Shown here: one piece after another, positions 22,487 through 32,661 of the stretch | Layout of the letters: each line of letters begins with the position of its first letter | Numbering within the stretch: position 1 is the stretch's first letter | NCBI GenBank assembly: GCA_002778195.1 | Contig: PCDI01000011.1 | Coordinates: 1,089,763 to 1,153,762 of the forward strand | From: Raffaelea ambrosiae | Taxonomy: Eukaryota; Ascomycota; Sordariomycetes; Ophiostomatales; Ophiostomataceae | Reading direction: 5' to 3' | Length of the DNA: 64,000 nucleotides | Program-made: the position numbers and the translations under genes | Notes under the pieces: generated by a model | What the model saw: the letters and a program-made list of their open reading frames with translations, nothing else | The model's database searches: none | Told to the model about the DNA's origin: nothing

Positions 22487-24021
22487 CAGCCTCTCCAAGA
22501 TCTGGCTGACGAGCCGTGCTCTGAGAGAGCTGGACCGACGGAACCGACTGGATCCTGTGCCGCGGGCGAGAGCACCGCGTGACCGCATCGCCGATCTTGC
22601 TCTCGCGGCAAAGGAGAGCGGCTCCCAGCTTGCTCGGTTTGCGAGGGGGGGGGGTCCCGACCTCTGTGACCTCCGAGGGGTAGGTTTTGCCCTCCGCCGT
22701 CTCGGGCAGCGTTTCGGGGGCCTCAACTGACTGCTCTGTGAAGTGTATCGATCCGTCCGTCACAATGTCTGCGATGGACGTCGTGTCGACGGCCGGGCCC
22801 AGCGAACAGCCCGGCGCGTCCACGAAACCAACGACGGTCACAGCCAAGACGAAACGCTCTTCGGCGTACGATGCCAACTTTGAGCAGCACCTCATCGACC
22901 ACCAAATCTATCCACCGCTGTACCGTCTTCCCAACGGCCGTCGGCCGCCCAAGCCGGCCAACTGGGGCGACATCCGGGAGGCCCTCCGCGCGCCCCGGGG
23001 ATCTCTCGCGCCATCGGAAATCTCCGACTCGGCCTTTGAGGACTTCCAGCTGAAGAATACAACCAAGTCGGAGGGCACCTTGATGCGCAGTGTTGTGCCG
23101 GCGATTGCGGGCGACTCCGACATCCCAAACGAGGGACATCTTCCGTTCATCAACCTCAACTCCATCACCAATCAGATCACGGTCAACCCCGTGCCTGATT
23201 TCTTCGACGGGGCGTACCCGTCGACCGTGGACAAGCGGGTGCGCGACGCCCTGAACAAGATCATTGTCCCGACAAAGCACGCCCACGTCCCCATTGCCCC
23301 CAACTTCTTCTTCGAAGCCAAGGGCCCCACAGGCACGGGCGATGTCGCCCGTGGACAGGCTGTTCTGGACGGTGCGCACGGTGCTTTCATGATGCACTCG
23401 TTGAAGAATTTCGGCCAAGAGAATCCGATCTATGACAACAACGCCTATGCGTTCTCGGCGACCCTGCTTGACGGACAACTCAAGCTGTACGCGCACCACC
23501 TGGAAGCCCCTGCCGAAGCCGGGCTGGGCCCAGACTACTATACTACGCAGCTCAAGGCCTACGCGCTGACGGGCGACGACGAGGTATGGCTGGAAGGTAC
23601 GGGGGCATTTCGGAACTTGAGGGTTCTGGCCCGCGACTACCGCGAGCAGTTCATCGCGATTGCAAATGAGCGAGCGCGGGCTGGACACCAGAAAGACAAA
23701 TCCACGGTCCAGGCATGCTGCAACGAGACGGCGGCCCACGAAGCGTGTGAAAGGCCCCCCGGCGGTCCCGAGGTCTGTGTCGAGTCCAACCCGGCATCGC
23801 CACCAGTACCAGTGCCGGCCTCAGCACCGGTGCCGCCCACCCCGGCAGCACCAGCACCAGCACTGGAGACGAACAACGACACCGCCAACAACAACAACAA
23901 CAACAACAACCGCCCAGGCACCACACCGCCTCTCCAAGATTCGGCTCCTCCGAAGCAGGCACGCACGCCGCCTTCGCCGTCCTCGGATCGACAGCAGAAG
24001 AGACGGGGTCCAGGTGTCTAG
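22371..24021 (+). CDS. DUF7924-type fungal protein, possible PD-(D/E)XK-like fold
   Basis: Exons 22371-22679 and 22744-24021 encode 528 aa. The 64-bp intron has donor GTAGGT, branch-like CTGAC and acceptor GTGAAG, phase 0. Exon 1 carries the family's N-terminal helix FYNSLSKIWLTSRALRELDR (about 38-57) and ends DLCDLRG, as relatives do. Exon 2 starts with a basic linker and then the main domain: RSSAYDANFEQHLIDHQIYP, an invariant-looking PDFFDGA near 253, FFFEAKGP near 290 and RGQAVLDGAHG near 305. Asp, Glu-x-Lys and a following Gln in this order recall PD-(D/E)XK nuclease-like folds; this is inference. The C-terminal 130 residues are Pro/Ala/Asn-rich. Function unknown; members are often multicopy in filamentous fungi. 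A G10 run at 22625-22634 lies in exon 1 but the frame stays coherent. Confidence 0.8.
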
Positions 24022-25406
24022 CTACGGGGTGTTGAGATGATAGTTACCCTGTCAAGAGCAGGGAGGAGTGCAACCGAGTTTCCATGCGAACTGTGTGATT
24101 TGGGTGGTTTTTGTTCGTGGACAGAAGATGGGCCCCCCGCCTTCCCCCTCTCCGGCCTTTTTTCTTCTTTTATCTGTCTCTCCTATTTGTTTTGATTTTC
24201 TTTTGCAAATACCCCCCCCACACCCCGAGCCGGTGTCGCTGCCCAGGAGAAGAGGCAGTGCTTGGTGTTGTAATCAGGTTGCTGCTAGTCTTGGCAACTT
24301 TCTTATAGCGGAGTTATTAGTGGTCTATTAGTGGTCTAATTACTGGTACGGTAAGGTAAGCCTTGAACAAAGGACATGGTAAGACATCGCAGCAGCCTTG
24401 CCTCGATCCTGCTGGTTGATTTTTTGGGCAAGTTTACATCTTAGCATGACCAAACACATTGTCTATTTCTACAGGTACACCTTTCTGATGCACCCTCGCA
24501 CACCGTCCTAGAAGCCCCCGTTCTCTACCGAATTCTTGCCAATTGCCCACGAGCTGGACCTTGCTGGCATTCAACTTCACTGTACTTTGTCCCCAGGCCG
24601 TCGTACTGTCATGTGGCTTATCAAGAATGAGCTTCTAATCCTCGCCGCCAAATCCTCGCCGCCAATGTCTTTGACTGCAGCGTGGCAGCATTCGGCCGTC
24701 GTCTCGAAGAGCTTGCCCAGCTTCTCGATGCCGTTTCGCTTGGGGTCTGATTCTTCCATCAGGTTCCTGGGAGACTTGTCCCAGATATCCGATTGTGTCT
24801 CTGAACGGAGAGGCTCAAGAGGCTCTTGCGGCCGTCGTTGACCTCTATCTGGAACTTCAATAGCCGGCAGGTCGGCCTCGGAACGGGTCCGTTTCCTACC
24901 CGCGTTTTGAACTCTTCCAGGAGATCCGCCTCGCTGGGTCTCCGCTTCCTCTTCCTCGCCTGTGATTGGCCAGCTATGGCTTAGCCCGCAACGGGCCGTA
25001 AATTCTAGTTGACAACTACAAAGTAACTAGTTAACTAACTAATAGTTGGTAGCGGCGGTAAAGTCTCTACAAAGTTGGTGGCTCAGGTGAGGTTGGCAGA
25101 CGCGGTCGCCGGTCAGAAAGGTGGCAAAATCGTCAGCGGACTGGTAACTGCGGGTGTCGTCCTCGGGCACGGAACCTGCGAAGCATTGACGGACAGGGTT
25201 AGCATCCAAAAAGGAAAGAGCGAGGCCAAGAACAAGAGTGCCATACATTCGACTCGTTTGGCGTGGACAGAACTAGACGGAATGGCTGTCGCTCCAACGG
25301 CTCAAATACGAGTGCATACATACTGAGTGGCTTGGCTGTTTCAACCAATCAGAAGGCCCCAAGCTTGCGGCATAGAATTCAAAAGCATACCTGGGTTCAG
25401 GCACAA
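24022..25406. other. Intergenic in accessory island, 1.4 kb
   Basis: Contains repeat copy 2 (24269-24326), tandem copies of a 14-mer (24637-24650 and 24651-24664), and palindromic AT-rich DNA near 25020-25045. A minus-strand frame around 24577-24900 has basic and acidic stretches but no recognised domain; it could be a relic. No intact gene is supported. Confidence 0.5.
24269..24326 (+). repeat. Diverged direct repeat, copy 2
   Basis: Partner of 21946-22003. It lies 248 bp downstream of the DUF7924 stop codon. The transition-biased differences would fit repeat-induced point mutation or long decay. Confidence 0.65.
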
Positions 25407-26841
25407 ATGGCTTCCTTTCGTTTTGCCCAACCAAATCAAGATTGGCTAAGCTCATCAATCAACATGTCAACCTCAGACTCAAGCGATTCATCGACCACAG
25501 ATCCAAATGATCTAGGGAAGTGGTACTGCTTCAGGCAAGCATATTGCCGGTTGTGTCGGTTTTTCTTTCGTGAAGGCGAGATAGTCATGGCGCGTGAGTT
25601 GTGAGTTCACCAAGAGCAGCACAACTCCTTGCCTATGTCCTCTCCCCCACACACTTATGTCTGCCATCAATAGTTATCGATTATAGATCTCTCTCCCATC
25701 ATTTTTCCTTCGGGGAGTACAAAAGCGTTTACTGCAAGAAACTGAAGATCACTATTTACTTGTATTGCAAGGACTTGTGCTGCCTCAGTAAGAAGGTTGC
25801 CATTGGCATGCATCGGGATTGCTATCGGGATTGCTGCGCTTTTGGTTTGTTGACAATCACGCCAAATTTCATCGCCGCAACTGAGCACAGTATTGAATTC
25901 GTTCCGGATGAAAACCAGCGATCGCGGCGCATCGAGCACGAACTAGCAAACCGGCTTCCACACGGACGGAGCTGGCCGCGGGCTCTTCCTCTCGAAATCT
26001 GGACGATGATTGCCCGCCATCTGACAAGAGAATGTGCTATCATTAGTGCCCAGGAGCAGGTGAACCAGTACGTGTGTGTTGTATCTGATGGCACACAGAC
26101 GAAACGAGCCGGTTCATGAAATATTGTACAGCGGCTTTTCCACGCCTCCCGTCTGGGCTTATTTTCCAGTAGACCACGGAGAGTACGTCACTGGTATCTA
26201 TGGGCGATCGTTCTATGCCAGATCGGACGGAGACCTCAACGTACTTATTGTAAGAATTGTCCCAATCCCCGTATCGCATGTACGTCTGTCGGCCAGACAT
26301 GTGGCGTGGTCTTTACTACATCAGAGCGGCGGGTTTTAGCCAGACGGGCAGCGGCGACAGTATTGTTTCTCAAGAAACTTCCCCTAGGCCTCTGAGCCTC
26401 CCCGTCCCTCAATCAATGTGTCCAGAGCGGCTTTTGAGAAGCTATATATATTCATCTTGCTCATTAGATCAAGTAGCAGAGATCCGATCCTGCATAAACA
26501 ACACAGCACGCCACAGGCCCGTTGTTGGCATGCTACTGACTTATACGGATGGTCACCGCGAGTCTGTTGGCAAGTGGAGATTTGACTGGGCAGGCAGATC
26601 TCTATGGGCAGCTTATGCGGATGACTTGCATATTGGGCACCAAAAAACCCGGGGTGTTACACATATCACTGACGTTGCGGTACGAGCGCCAGCACAGCCC
26701 CGGCCTCGCGGTGAAAAATGGACGGTGGCCCCGTTGCGCGGGATGTTGGAATGGTGGTTCACCACACGCGACACTCGATTGTTTCAAATTCCTTCTCGAC
26801 AGCTTTCGGATCGCAAAGATGGGTTGATATGCCATAGATAG
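25407..26841 (+). CDS. Zn-finger/F-box-like family protein, internally shortened paralogue
   Basis: Four exons (25407-25593, 25674-26067, 26132-26249, 26344-26841) give 398 aa. It is a paralogue of the gene at 28882-31168. Shared parts: CRLC near residue 47, then an HxxCY element (MHRDCY), which with the CxxC suggests a zinc site; an F-box-like helix pair SWPRALPLEIWTMIARHL ending RECAIISAQEQ; PVDHGEYVTG; and a C-terminal block with YSSCSLDQVAEIR, GMLLTYTDGHRESVGKW and LEWWF. About 220 residues present in the paralogue between the F-box-like part and HGEY are absent. The missing segment falls at the predicted second intron (donor GTACGT, acceptor GTACAG), so that intron may mark a deletion scar. 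Exon phases all close without stops. Start could instead be ATG 25464. Function unknown; it may be an active gene or a decaying copy. Confidence 0.62.
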
Positions 26842-27411
26842 GGTGTGACACGAAGGATATAACTACCACATGCACCCTGCCAATGCTACAATTGTGGCAA
26901 TGATCTGAAGACTGAACGGACCATAGGCGGCGTCGCGCAGCATGCTGACATGCGTTTTCTTGTTGTTTCTGTTGTGTAGGCCGCACTGCAACTGCTTTGA
27001 TGCTTTGGTGCTTTGAATATTTGATGCTTCGACGCTTTGATTCTTTGATTCTTTGGTTTTTGGTTCTTGGTGCTGCTGACAATGAGACGGTATACGCCTC
27101 GAGCGGCAGAGGCGAGACAGAGAACAAGGTGCCCGGGAAGTTGGGGTCCGGAGGCGACTTGGATAACAAAGTGGTCGGTAATGCGTCAAAGATATGGGAG
27201 GCGAGCGCATCGTGAGCACGATCATGTCCAAAGGACGGTACTCAAAGACCAAAGAAATCCGGCAAAGGGGTAGGATTCTGTACATCCTGGCCTGTCCATT
27301 GTTGGATGGCCATATAAACTCACCAAGCCCCCCCCAGAAGATAGCATGTACGATCCAATATTCTATATTCTTTCTCAACAGACATCTCCAGCCCGACCAA
27401 CAATTGCAACC
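26842..27411. other. Intergenic in accessory island, 0.57 kb
   Basis: AT-richer DNA with a loose repeat of TTTGATNCTTTG-like units near 26993-27060. It includes the upstream region of the nuclease-like gene. No gene seen. Confidence 0.45.
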
Positions 27412-28624
27412 ATGACAATCCTCACATCGAATATTCTCGTAATCAACTACACGGACGCCCTGCATGACGTCCATCGAGAGACCAAGGCGAGCGCTTTTTG
27501 GCAAATTTTCATGCAGCGTTCCTTTAACGAGGCCGAACATTACACCGTCACATGTGAGATCGCTCCTAATGAGTTCCTACGCAGAGTGGACATAGTGGCC
27601 AAGCGCCTCGAGAGCAACGCTCAAGGATCATATGTCTCCCATGCTTTGGATTGAGTGCAAGCGGCACACTGGCAAACAAGCTGGAGCTGAGGCGCAAGCG
27701 TTGAACGCTTGTGAGCTTTCTGTCCAGCATTCAAGCATTTCGTATGTGTGGGCTATGACAACCCTGGGAGTTACCTTTCGCCTTTGGTACTATAACAAAG
27801 GCGACAGCCATCTAACTTCAGCGTACGATGCACCTCACCAAATGCCAGCGAGCTATGGCTACATGGATGCCAATCACCGGCTGGCCGGCTTAGTATTTTC
27901 TTATTTTATCAATGCCATCAAGGGAGGAGGCCAACCCGCCAGCATTACACCCTTGTTTCTTTCGCAAGCACACGCCCCAACAGTTCCGGGCCAAACAGGG
28001 ACAATCGACCTTACTGGTGATCCCGATGATTCGGTGCTGGATGACGGCGTCGATAACTCCTGGGATCAAGCGTCTGAGCCCTACACCCAGTCTCAGACCT
28101 CCGGCCCGTCCACAGATGGCTATGGAACACTTCAGGGCGGCGAGGCCTACGGCACCGGAGTGCCTGCTGCAAGTGGCTACGATACTGACATGCAAGGCAC
28201 GACTCATGGTACACAGGCGTGGGATACGATCACCAATGTTGCGCCGGGACCTTCCAACGACCAGCCGGCTCGCCATTCAAACACCTCCGCTGCCATCCAA
28301 CATAGGCGCAAAGAGGTGAAAGCCACGGAGCGAGTAAGGCCGGCGATTTGGCGTTCCAGTGTGCACGAGTTTTGGTTCGAAGACAGACATGGAAAACAGG
28401 TTTCCACCAGAAAGACAGAATGGAAGCGCGGCGTAGTTGATGGTCAGCCCGTGTTGATGGAAGCCCTCTCGCTTAGATGCGTGGAAATTCTTGTCTTTCT
28501 CGTCAATTTGTTCATTTCCTGCCCAGTGAAATCGAAGCTACAAGTGATCAGCCCACGCCTCGAGGTGTTGCTGACATTGGTGCCATGCTCATATTTTCTC
28601 TCATTTCCCCGCCCTTTTCTGTAG
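27412..28624 (+). pseudogene. PD-(D/E)XK nuclease-like gene with a frameshift
   Basis: The start is ATG 27412. The first frame runs to a stop at 27654 and encodes a family N-terminus with FWQIFMQRSFNEAEHY and EFLRRVDIVAKRL. A second frame, offset by one base, covers about 27632-28624 and continues at once with LWIECKR, AGAEAQALNAC and YVWAMTTLGVTFRLWYY. The D in RRVDI, the E-x-K in WIECKR and the following Q are the expected order for a PD-(D/E)XK nuclease-like core, and they lie on opposite sides of the frame change. The distance is too short for a normal intron, so a one-base indel (mutation or sequencing error) is the simplest reading. The rest is a Gly/Thr/Asp-rich linker and the C-terminal VHEFWFEDRHGKQVSTRKTEW typical of relatives. 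It sits between the two Zn-finger/F-box-like paralogues on the same strand. Confidence 0.65.
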
Positions 28625-28881
28625 CTTTTTCTGAATTGTTTTTTTGTTTTTTTTTTTGTTTTTGAAAGACTGGTCTCTGTCAGGGATGCGTAACAAGAGC
28701 AACTAACACGACCGCGCCTTGGCGGCAATGGGCGGATGATCGCTTCAACCAATCAGAGAACACAATCTGTGAGTGAGGATCAGAGAGCATATGAGCTAGG
28801 CAGACAGCTCGTACTCGTTTCCTCACTTTGTTTCCCCTCGACCTAAACATCAATCCAGCAGCTGCCGCACACGCGCTTGCG

Positions 28882-31168
28882 ATGGCATATGCACAGCCTG
28901 TGGACGAATTCTGCATCCCGCAGGAGTGCTGTGTGCTGTGCCAGTTTTCCTTGGAGGAGGATGAGTTGATCGTCGTTGTCATTAAGGGTATGAGACGTTC
29001 TCTCTCGGGACGTCCTCTCTCTCCCTCTCTCTTTATCGTGCCAGCCCGATGGCTCACGATCTGATCTCTTTCATCTAGATAGCCTTGTTTCGGAAGAATT
29101 TCCATTCAGGCGCGGGATGCGCCATCTTTCCAAAACGCTGCATGCTGGGGTTTGCATGTGTTGCGAATACAATTTCACCGGAGTGAACGCGATCTGCGCA
29201 CATGCCAGTTGCTATGCCATTCACTTGCACCCCATCTCGTCAGTATTCACCGATGCCGTCCACCACGGCTTCCGGCCATCTTGGGACGGGCCGCGGAGGG
29301 CCAGGTATATGGCCCGGACACTGGCACAGAAGCTCGCGCGCATAGAGCCATGGCCACGTGAGCTCCCGCATGAGTTATGGCTGCACATTGCTGGTTTTCT
29401 GGTCCGAGAATGTGCCACGATCACGGCCCAGGAGCTGGCGAGGGCATACCAACGGGGCCGCATGTACACCAATCTGGACTTGGAGAAGCCGGTGTACGCA
29501 TCGTACATCGCCATTGAGGGGCGCTACTACGTGCACGAGCTGCGCAACGAGGGAGAGAGAAAAGACAGCAACACCAACACGGCGACCGTGGAAGGGGCCG
29601 GCGTGACACGGCCATGCCTGCTGTTTCCGGGCAAGTTTTTGGCATCTCGGTGTCGCGTAGACATGGTCGTGGCCTACGACCACCTGGGGGTCCGCCAAGT
29701 GCTCTTCGTCCCAGAAGGCGAGCCCGGATCCAGAGGATCTGCATGGTACCGCAAGCAAACCCATTGTCCTGGGATCTGGTGGCGACGGTTCGCAAGGAAA
29801 TACTTGGAGTCGATCGTAGACTCATCGGTTTTCTGCGTCAGGAGTGATGTGAGTGCCCCCGTCCTAGATTGCCAAAGGCGTTTCCTGGCTGGAGGCTTAG
29901 CTGAAATCTCTTTCATTGCAGGATCTCAAAGTGCGCACCTTCTTCCCACGAGATGTATCTATAGAAGACAGCCGAGAATTCCGCGAGGCTGCCATCGGCT
30001 GGCCATTGCCACTGCCGTCGCCCCCCGAGGTGGTCAAACTATCTACCCTATGTTGGCCGAAGTTCTTCCCCGCGTATCGGATGGATTTTGTCGACCTAAA
30101 TGCCCCGGGCACGGTTGGCTATTTCGTGCTTTGCAATGAAAAAGCGGTCCAGTCCGTCGTTGCACACAGACAAAACGCGAACCCCGACATAATGGACAGC
30201 CCGACGACCTTCAGTGCGTACATGCCGATCAACCATGGCGAGTACCTCACGAATGTTTCTACAGCCGGAGAAGAGGCATTGGCTGTAAGCGAACAAACAA
30301 AAAGACCCTCTTCATGATCCGCTCCTGGCCGGCAAGGCAATACGGCTCACGAATACTAACAAAGGTCTACTCGCAGCTGACAACCAACCGCGGACAGACG
30401 AAAGTGTTTGGGACCGCGGGCATTGTTACGGGGGCAGTGCCTCTCATGGCGCTCAGCTTGAAGCCAGTGGCTGCTTTGACGGGCGCACCATGTCGCATGC
30501 ATTTCGGTCGAGACTTTGAGGCAACCGGAGCCCCGATCAGAGTGGTCGCCTTTGACCACGGAGGAGAAAGCGACAGCGGCAGACTGGAACATAACCACGA
30601 GGGAGAAGGAGGAGATTCCGGTGGCCGGCCAGGTTCTCCAGCAGTCCTGCCGGCCTGGCCCCGTCCCATCTCATACGACCCGCACTTTGGCGTCTACACG
30701 TCGTGCTCGCTGGACCAGGTGGCCGCGATCCAGGCCTGCGGGGACAGCAGGGTACCGGGTGGGCTTGTCACGGGCATGCTGTTGACCTACACAGATGGTC
30801 ACCGCGAGTGTGTAGGCCAGTGGCGGCCGGACTGGGCAGACAAGCCTGCTGGCACAGCCGGGTCCGGTGGGCTGTGCTTCCGTGTGGAGCGGAAGAAGCC
30901 CGCACACTACAAGGGCGACTTGCGCATTGTCGATATTGCCGTGCGGCAACAGGCAGGCCTGCCAGACGAGTCGGAGAAGTGGATTTCGGTTGCCTGGCAG
31001 GGCACATTGGAGTGGTGGACAAGCCTGGTTGGCACGTGTGTCGCCCACAACGGCCAGTGTCTGTCCGAACCCGATGACGAGCAGACTCGCTGGAGAGGGT
31101 GGCCCAGAATCATGCATGGAAAACAGGGACTGTGCATGTGCGCGTATGTGCGTACCATGCGAGTTTGA
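28882..31168 (+). CDS. Zn-finger/F-box-like family protein, full-length paralogue
   Basis: Four exons (28882-28987, 29079-29848, 29922-30284, 30377-31168) encode 676 aa. All junctions are in phase; the last intron has a perfect TACTAAC branch point. Residues about 13-20 hold CCVLC; CMCC and CAHASCY follow (about 50-72), making a plausible treble-clef-like zinc site. Next comes the F-box-like segment PWPRELPHELWLHIAGFL ending RECATITAQEL (about 130-158). A long middle region (KPVYASYIAIEGRYYVHEL..., PGIWWRRF, SREFREAAIGWPLP) leads to the C-terminal core SCSLDQVAAIQAC, GMLLTYTDGHRECVGQW and GTLEWW. Relatives are widespread unnamed hypothetical proteins in Sordariomycetes, as far as I recall. 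F-box-like proteins usually recruit substrates to SCF ligases, but that role is only inferred here. Confidence 0.78.
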
Positions 31169-31192
31169 GAGAGAGAGAGAGAGAGAGAGAGA
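31167..31192 (+). repeat. (GA)13 microsatellite
   Basis: Dinucleotide run starting inside the stop codon of the full-length Zn-finger/F-box-like gene. Confidence 0.9.
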
Positions 31193-32661
31193 CTATGGCC
31201 AGGTCTCATGATCATGAACTTGCACATTTGTTAAGATTCGGGAAAAGAAATATGCTTGAACTAGCTCACTATGGAAAGGAAACGTCGCCGGACCCGCGAG
31301 CTGGACATGCGACCCGGGAAGGAGCGAGCCAATACCAGGCTGACGGTCCTGCCTGTTCTGGAAGGCACGGCAGTGCGGGCAAAAGGAGGACAACCCCCCC
31401 CTCAAAGAAGGACAAAACGGAGAGAACAGACAGAGAACAGAAATCACGCTACGATGGCTCCACAGGGATTCCCCTACAGACTAATACTAACTACTATGTA
31501 TACACGGCCTCTTTCTTCCCAGTTCTTAGACGCACCGAAACAGGGCCAGCAAGCCTTGCATGAACACCGGGGACGCCTTTCTTCCTTCTTCATTTTGGCC
31601 CTTACTTGTCTGCTCGGGATTTGAACCTGCGGGTGGTTCCAGCAGCCCAGCATTGTGGGCACATGGCAAACGCCATCTCACGCATTTCTGGGCAAGGGTA
31701 TCTGAAGATAATCACTAATAGTGTGGGATGCGCATACACTTTGGCAGGCCGACGGTCCCAGTGGGTGGTGCTCGTTTTTGAGCGAGCGCTAATAGCGAAC
31801 TAACAGCGACCTAGCACGCGCAGCCAATCTTATCTTATCCATCAATTGGCCCATTCTGCGGTGGCGGCTGGCCAGTATTGCTACGTAATGCATGCTCTCG
31901 TACCAAGCAATAACTACAGACGAGTTAGTAGGGGACCCCCATACCGCACACACACGCAAGTTAGCTGTCGCTCCAGGCTAGCGCCACATCCCAGCAGCTA
32001 GTTAACAAGCAGAAAGGGTCCCACCCGACAGCATTTCAGTCACTAAAGAACTAACTAACTAGTTACGACACATTTCCTGACCAAAGCCGCGCAAGAACAA
32101 AAAAAAAAAGACCAGGAAAAGAGACCACGGCTACCCGGACACTGCAACGGACACGAACTTGCTATTTTCTCTCCAGCCTTTTTCTTTTTGGTCTGCTTTT
32201 CCTTCTCGTCCTACTCTTCCACAACTCTTCGACCCAGGAGAGTGTTTCTGCAGCCAAAACCCCAGCTGTTCCGACGTCTTTTTTTTTGGTTGCTTTTTGG
32301 GAGGTAGCATTTTATTTCCCGTTATTCTTGGCCCTTGTCTCCTTTCAGGGGGTGACCCAACAGCATTACGCATTCACTACGCAACACTTGGTCGCTTCTC
32401 TTTGTGTTCGTCCATCCTCGTTGACCAGCACCAACCTGCACTTACCGGCCTCCCGCGGCAACCCCTGCATTTCTCGCCAACTCTCGAGACCCTCCCTGTC
32501 CAGGCGCGCATCGACCGCATCGACCGCATCGACCGACGCAACCGACGACCGAGCCCAGCCGGGGCGCGCATTGATTCCACCAACCCGGCCATCACGCCCG
32601 GAAGCCAAAGACACAACAGCCCTCGCCTTCGTCCTCGTCCTCGTCCCCGTCCTCGCCCAGC
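31169..32661. other. Intergenic, 1.5 kb
   Basis: Right border of the accessory island and upstream region of PTM1. It contains a tRNA-like B-box remnant on the minus strand (about 31610-31690), a short sequence near 32049 that is inverted relative to one near 25022, an A-rich tract at 32100-32110 and a pyrimidine-rich leader (about 32160-32460). No gene seen. Confidence 0.5.

Noticed and set aside
22687..22743. Upstream extension of the DUF7924 second exon as a single-exon start
   Set aside because: It would need a TTG start and ignores the conserved N-terminal helix in the exon at 22371; a 64-bp intron joins them in phase.
24577..24900. Minus-strand frame with KRKRRPSEADLLEEF-like segment
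   Set aside because: No family recognised, frames shift between segments, and no start or splice model holds; treated as spacer or relic.
26863..27540. 225-codon frame on - inside the island
   Set aside because: No domain, and it overlaps the start of the nuclease-like gene on the opposite strand.
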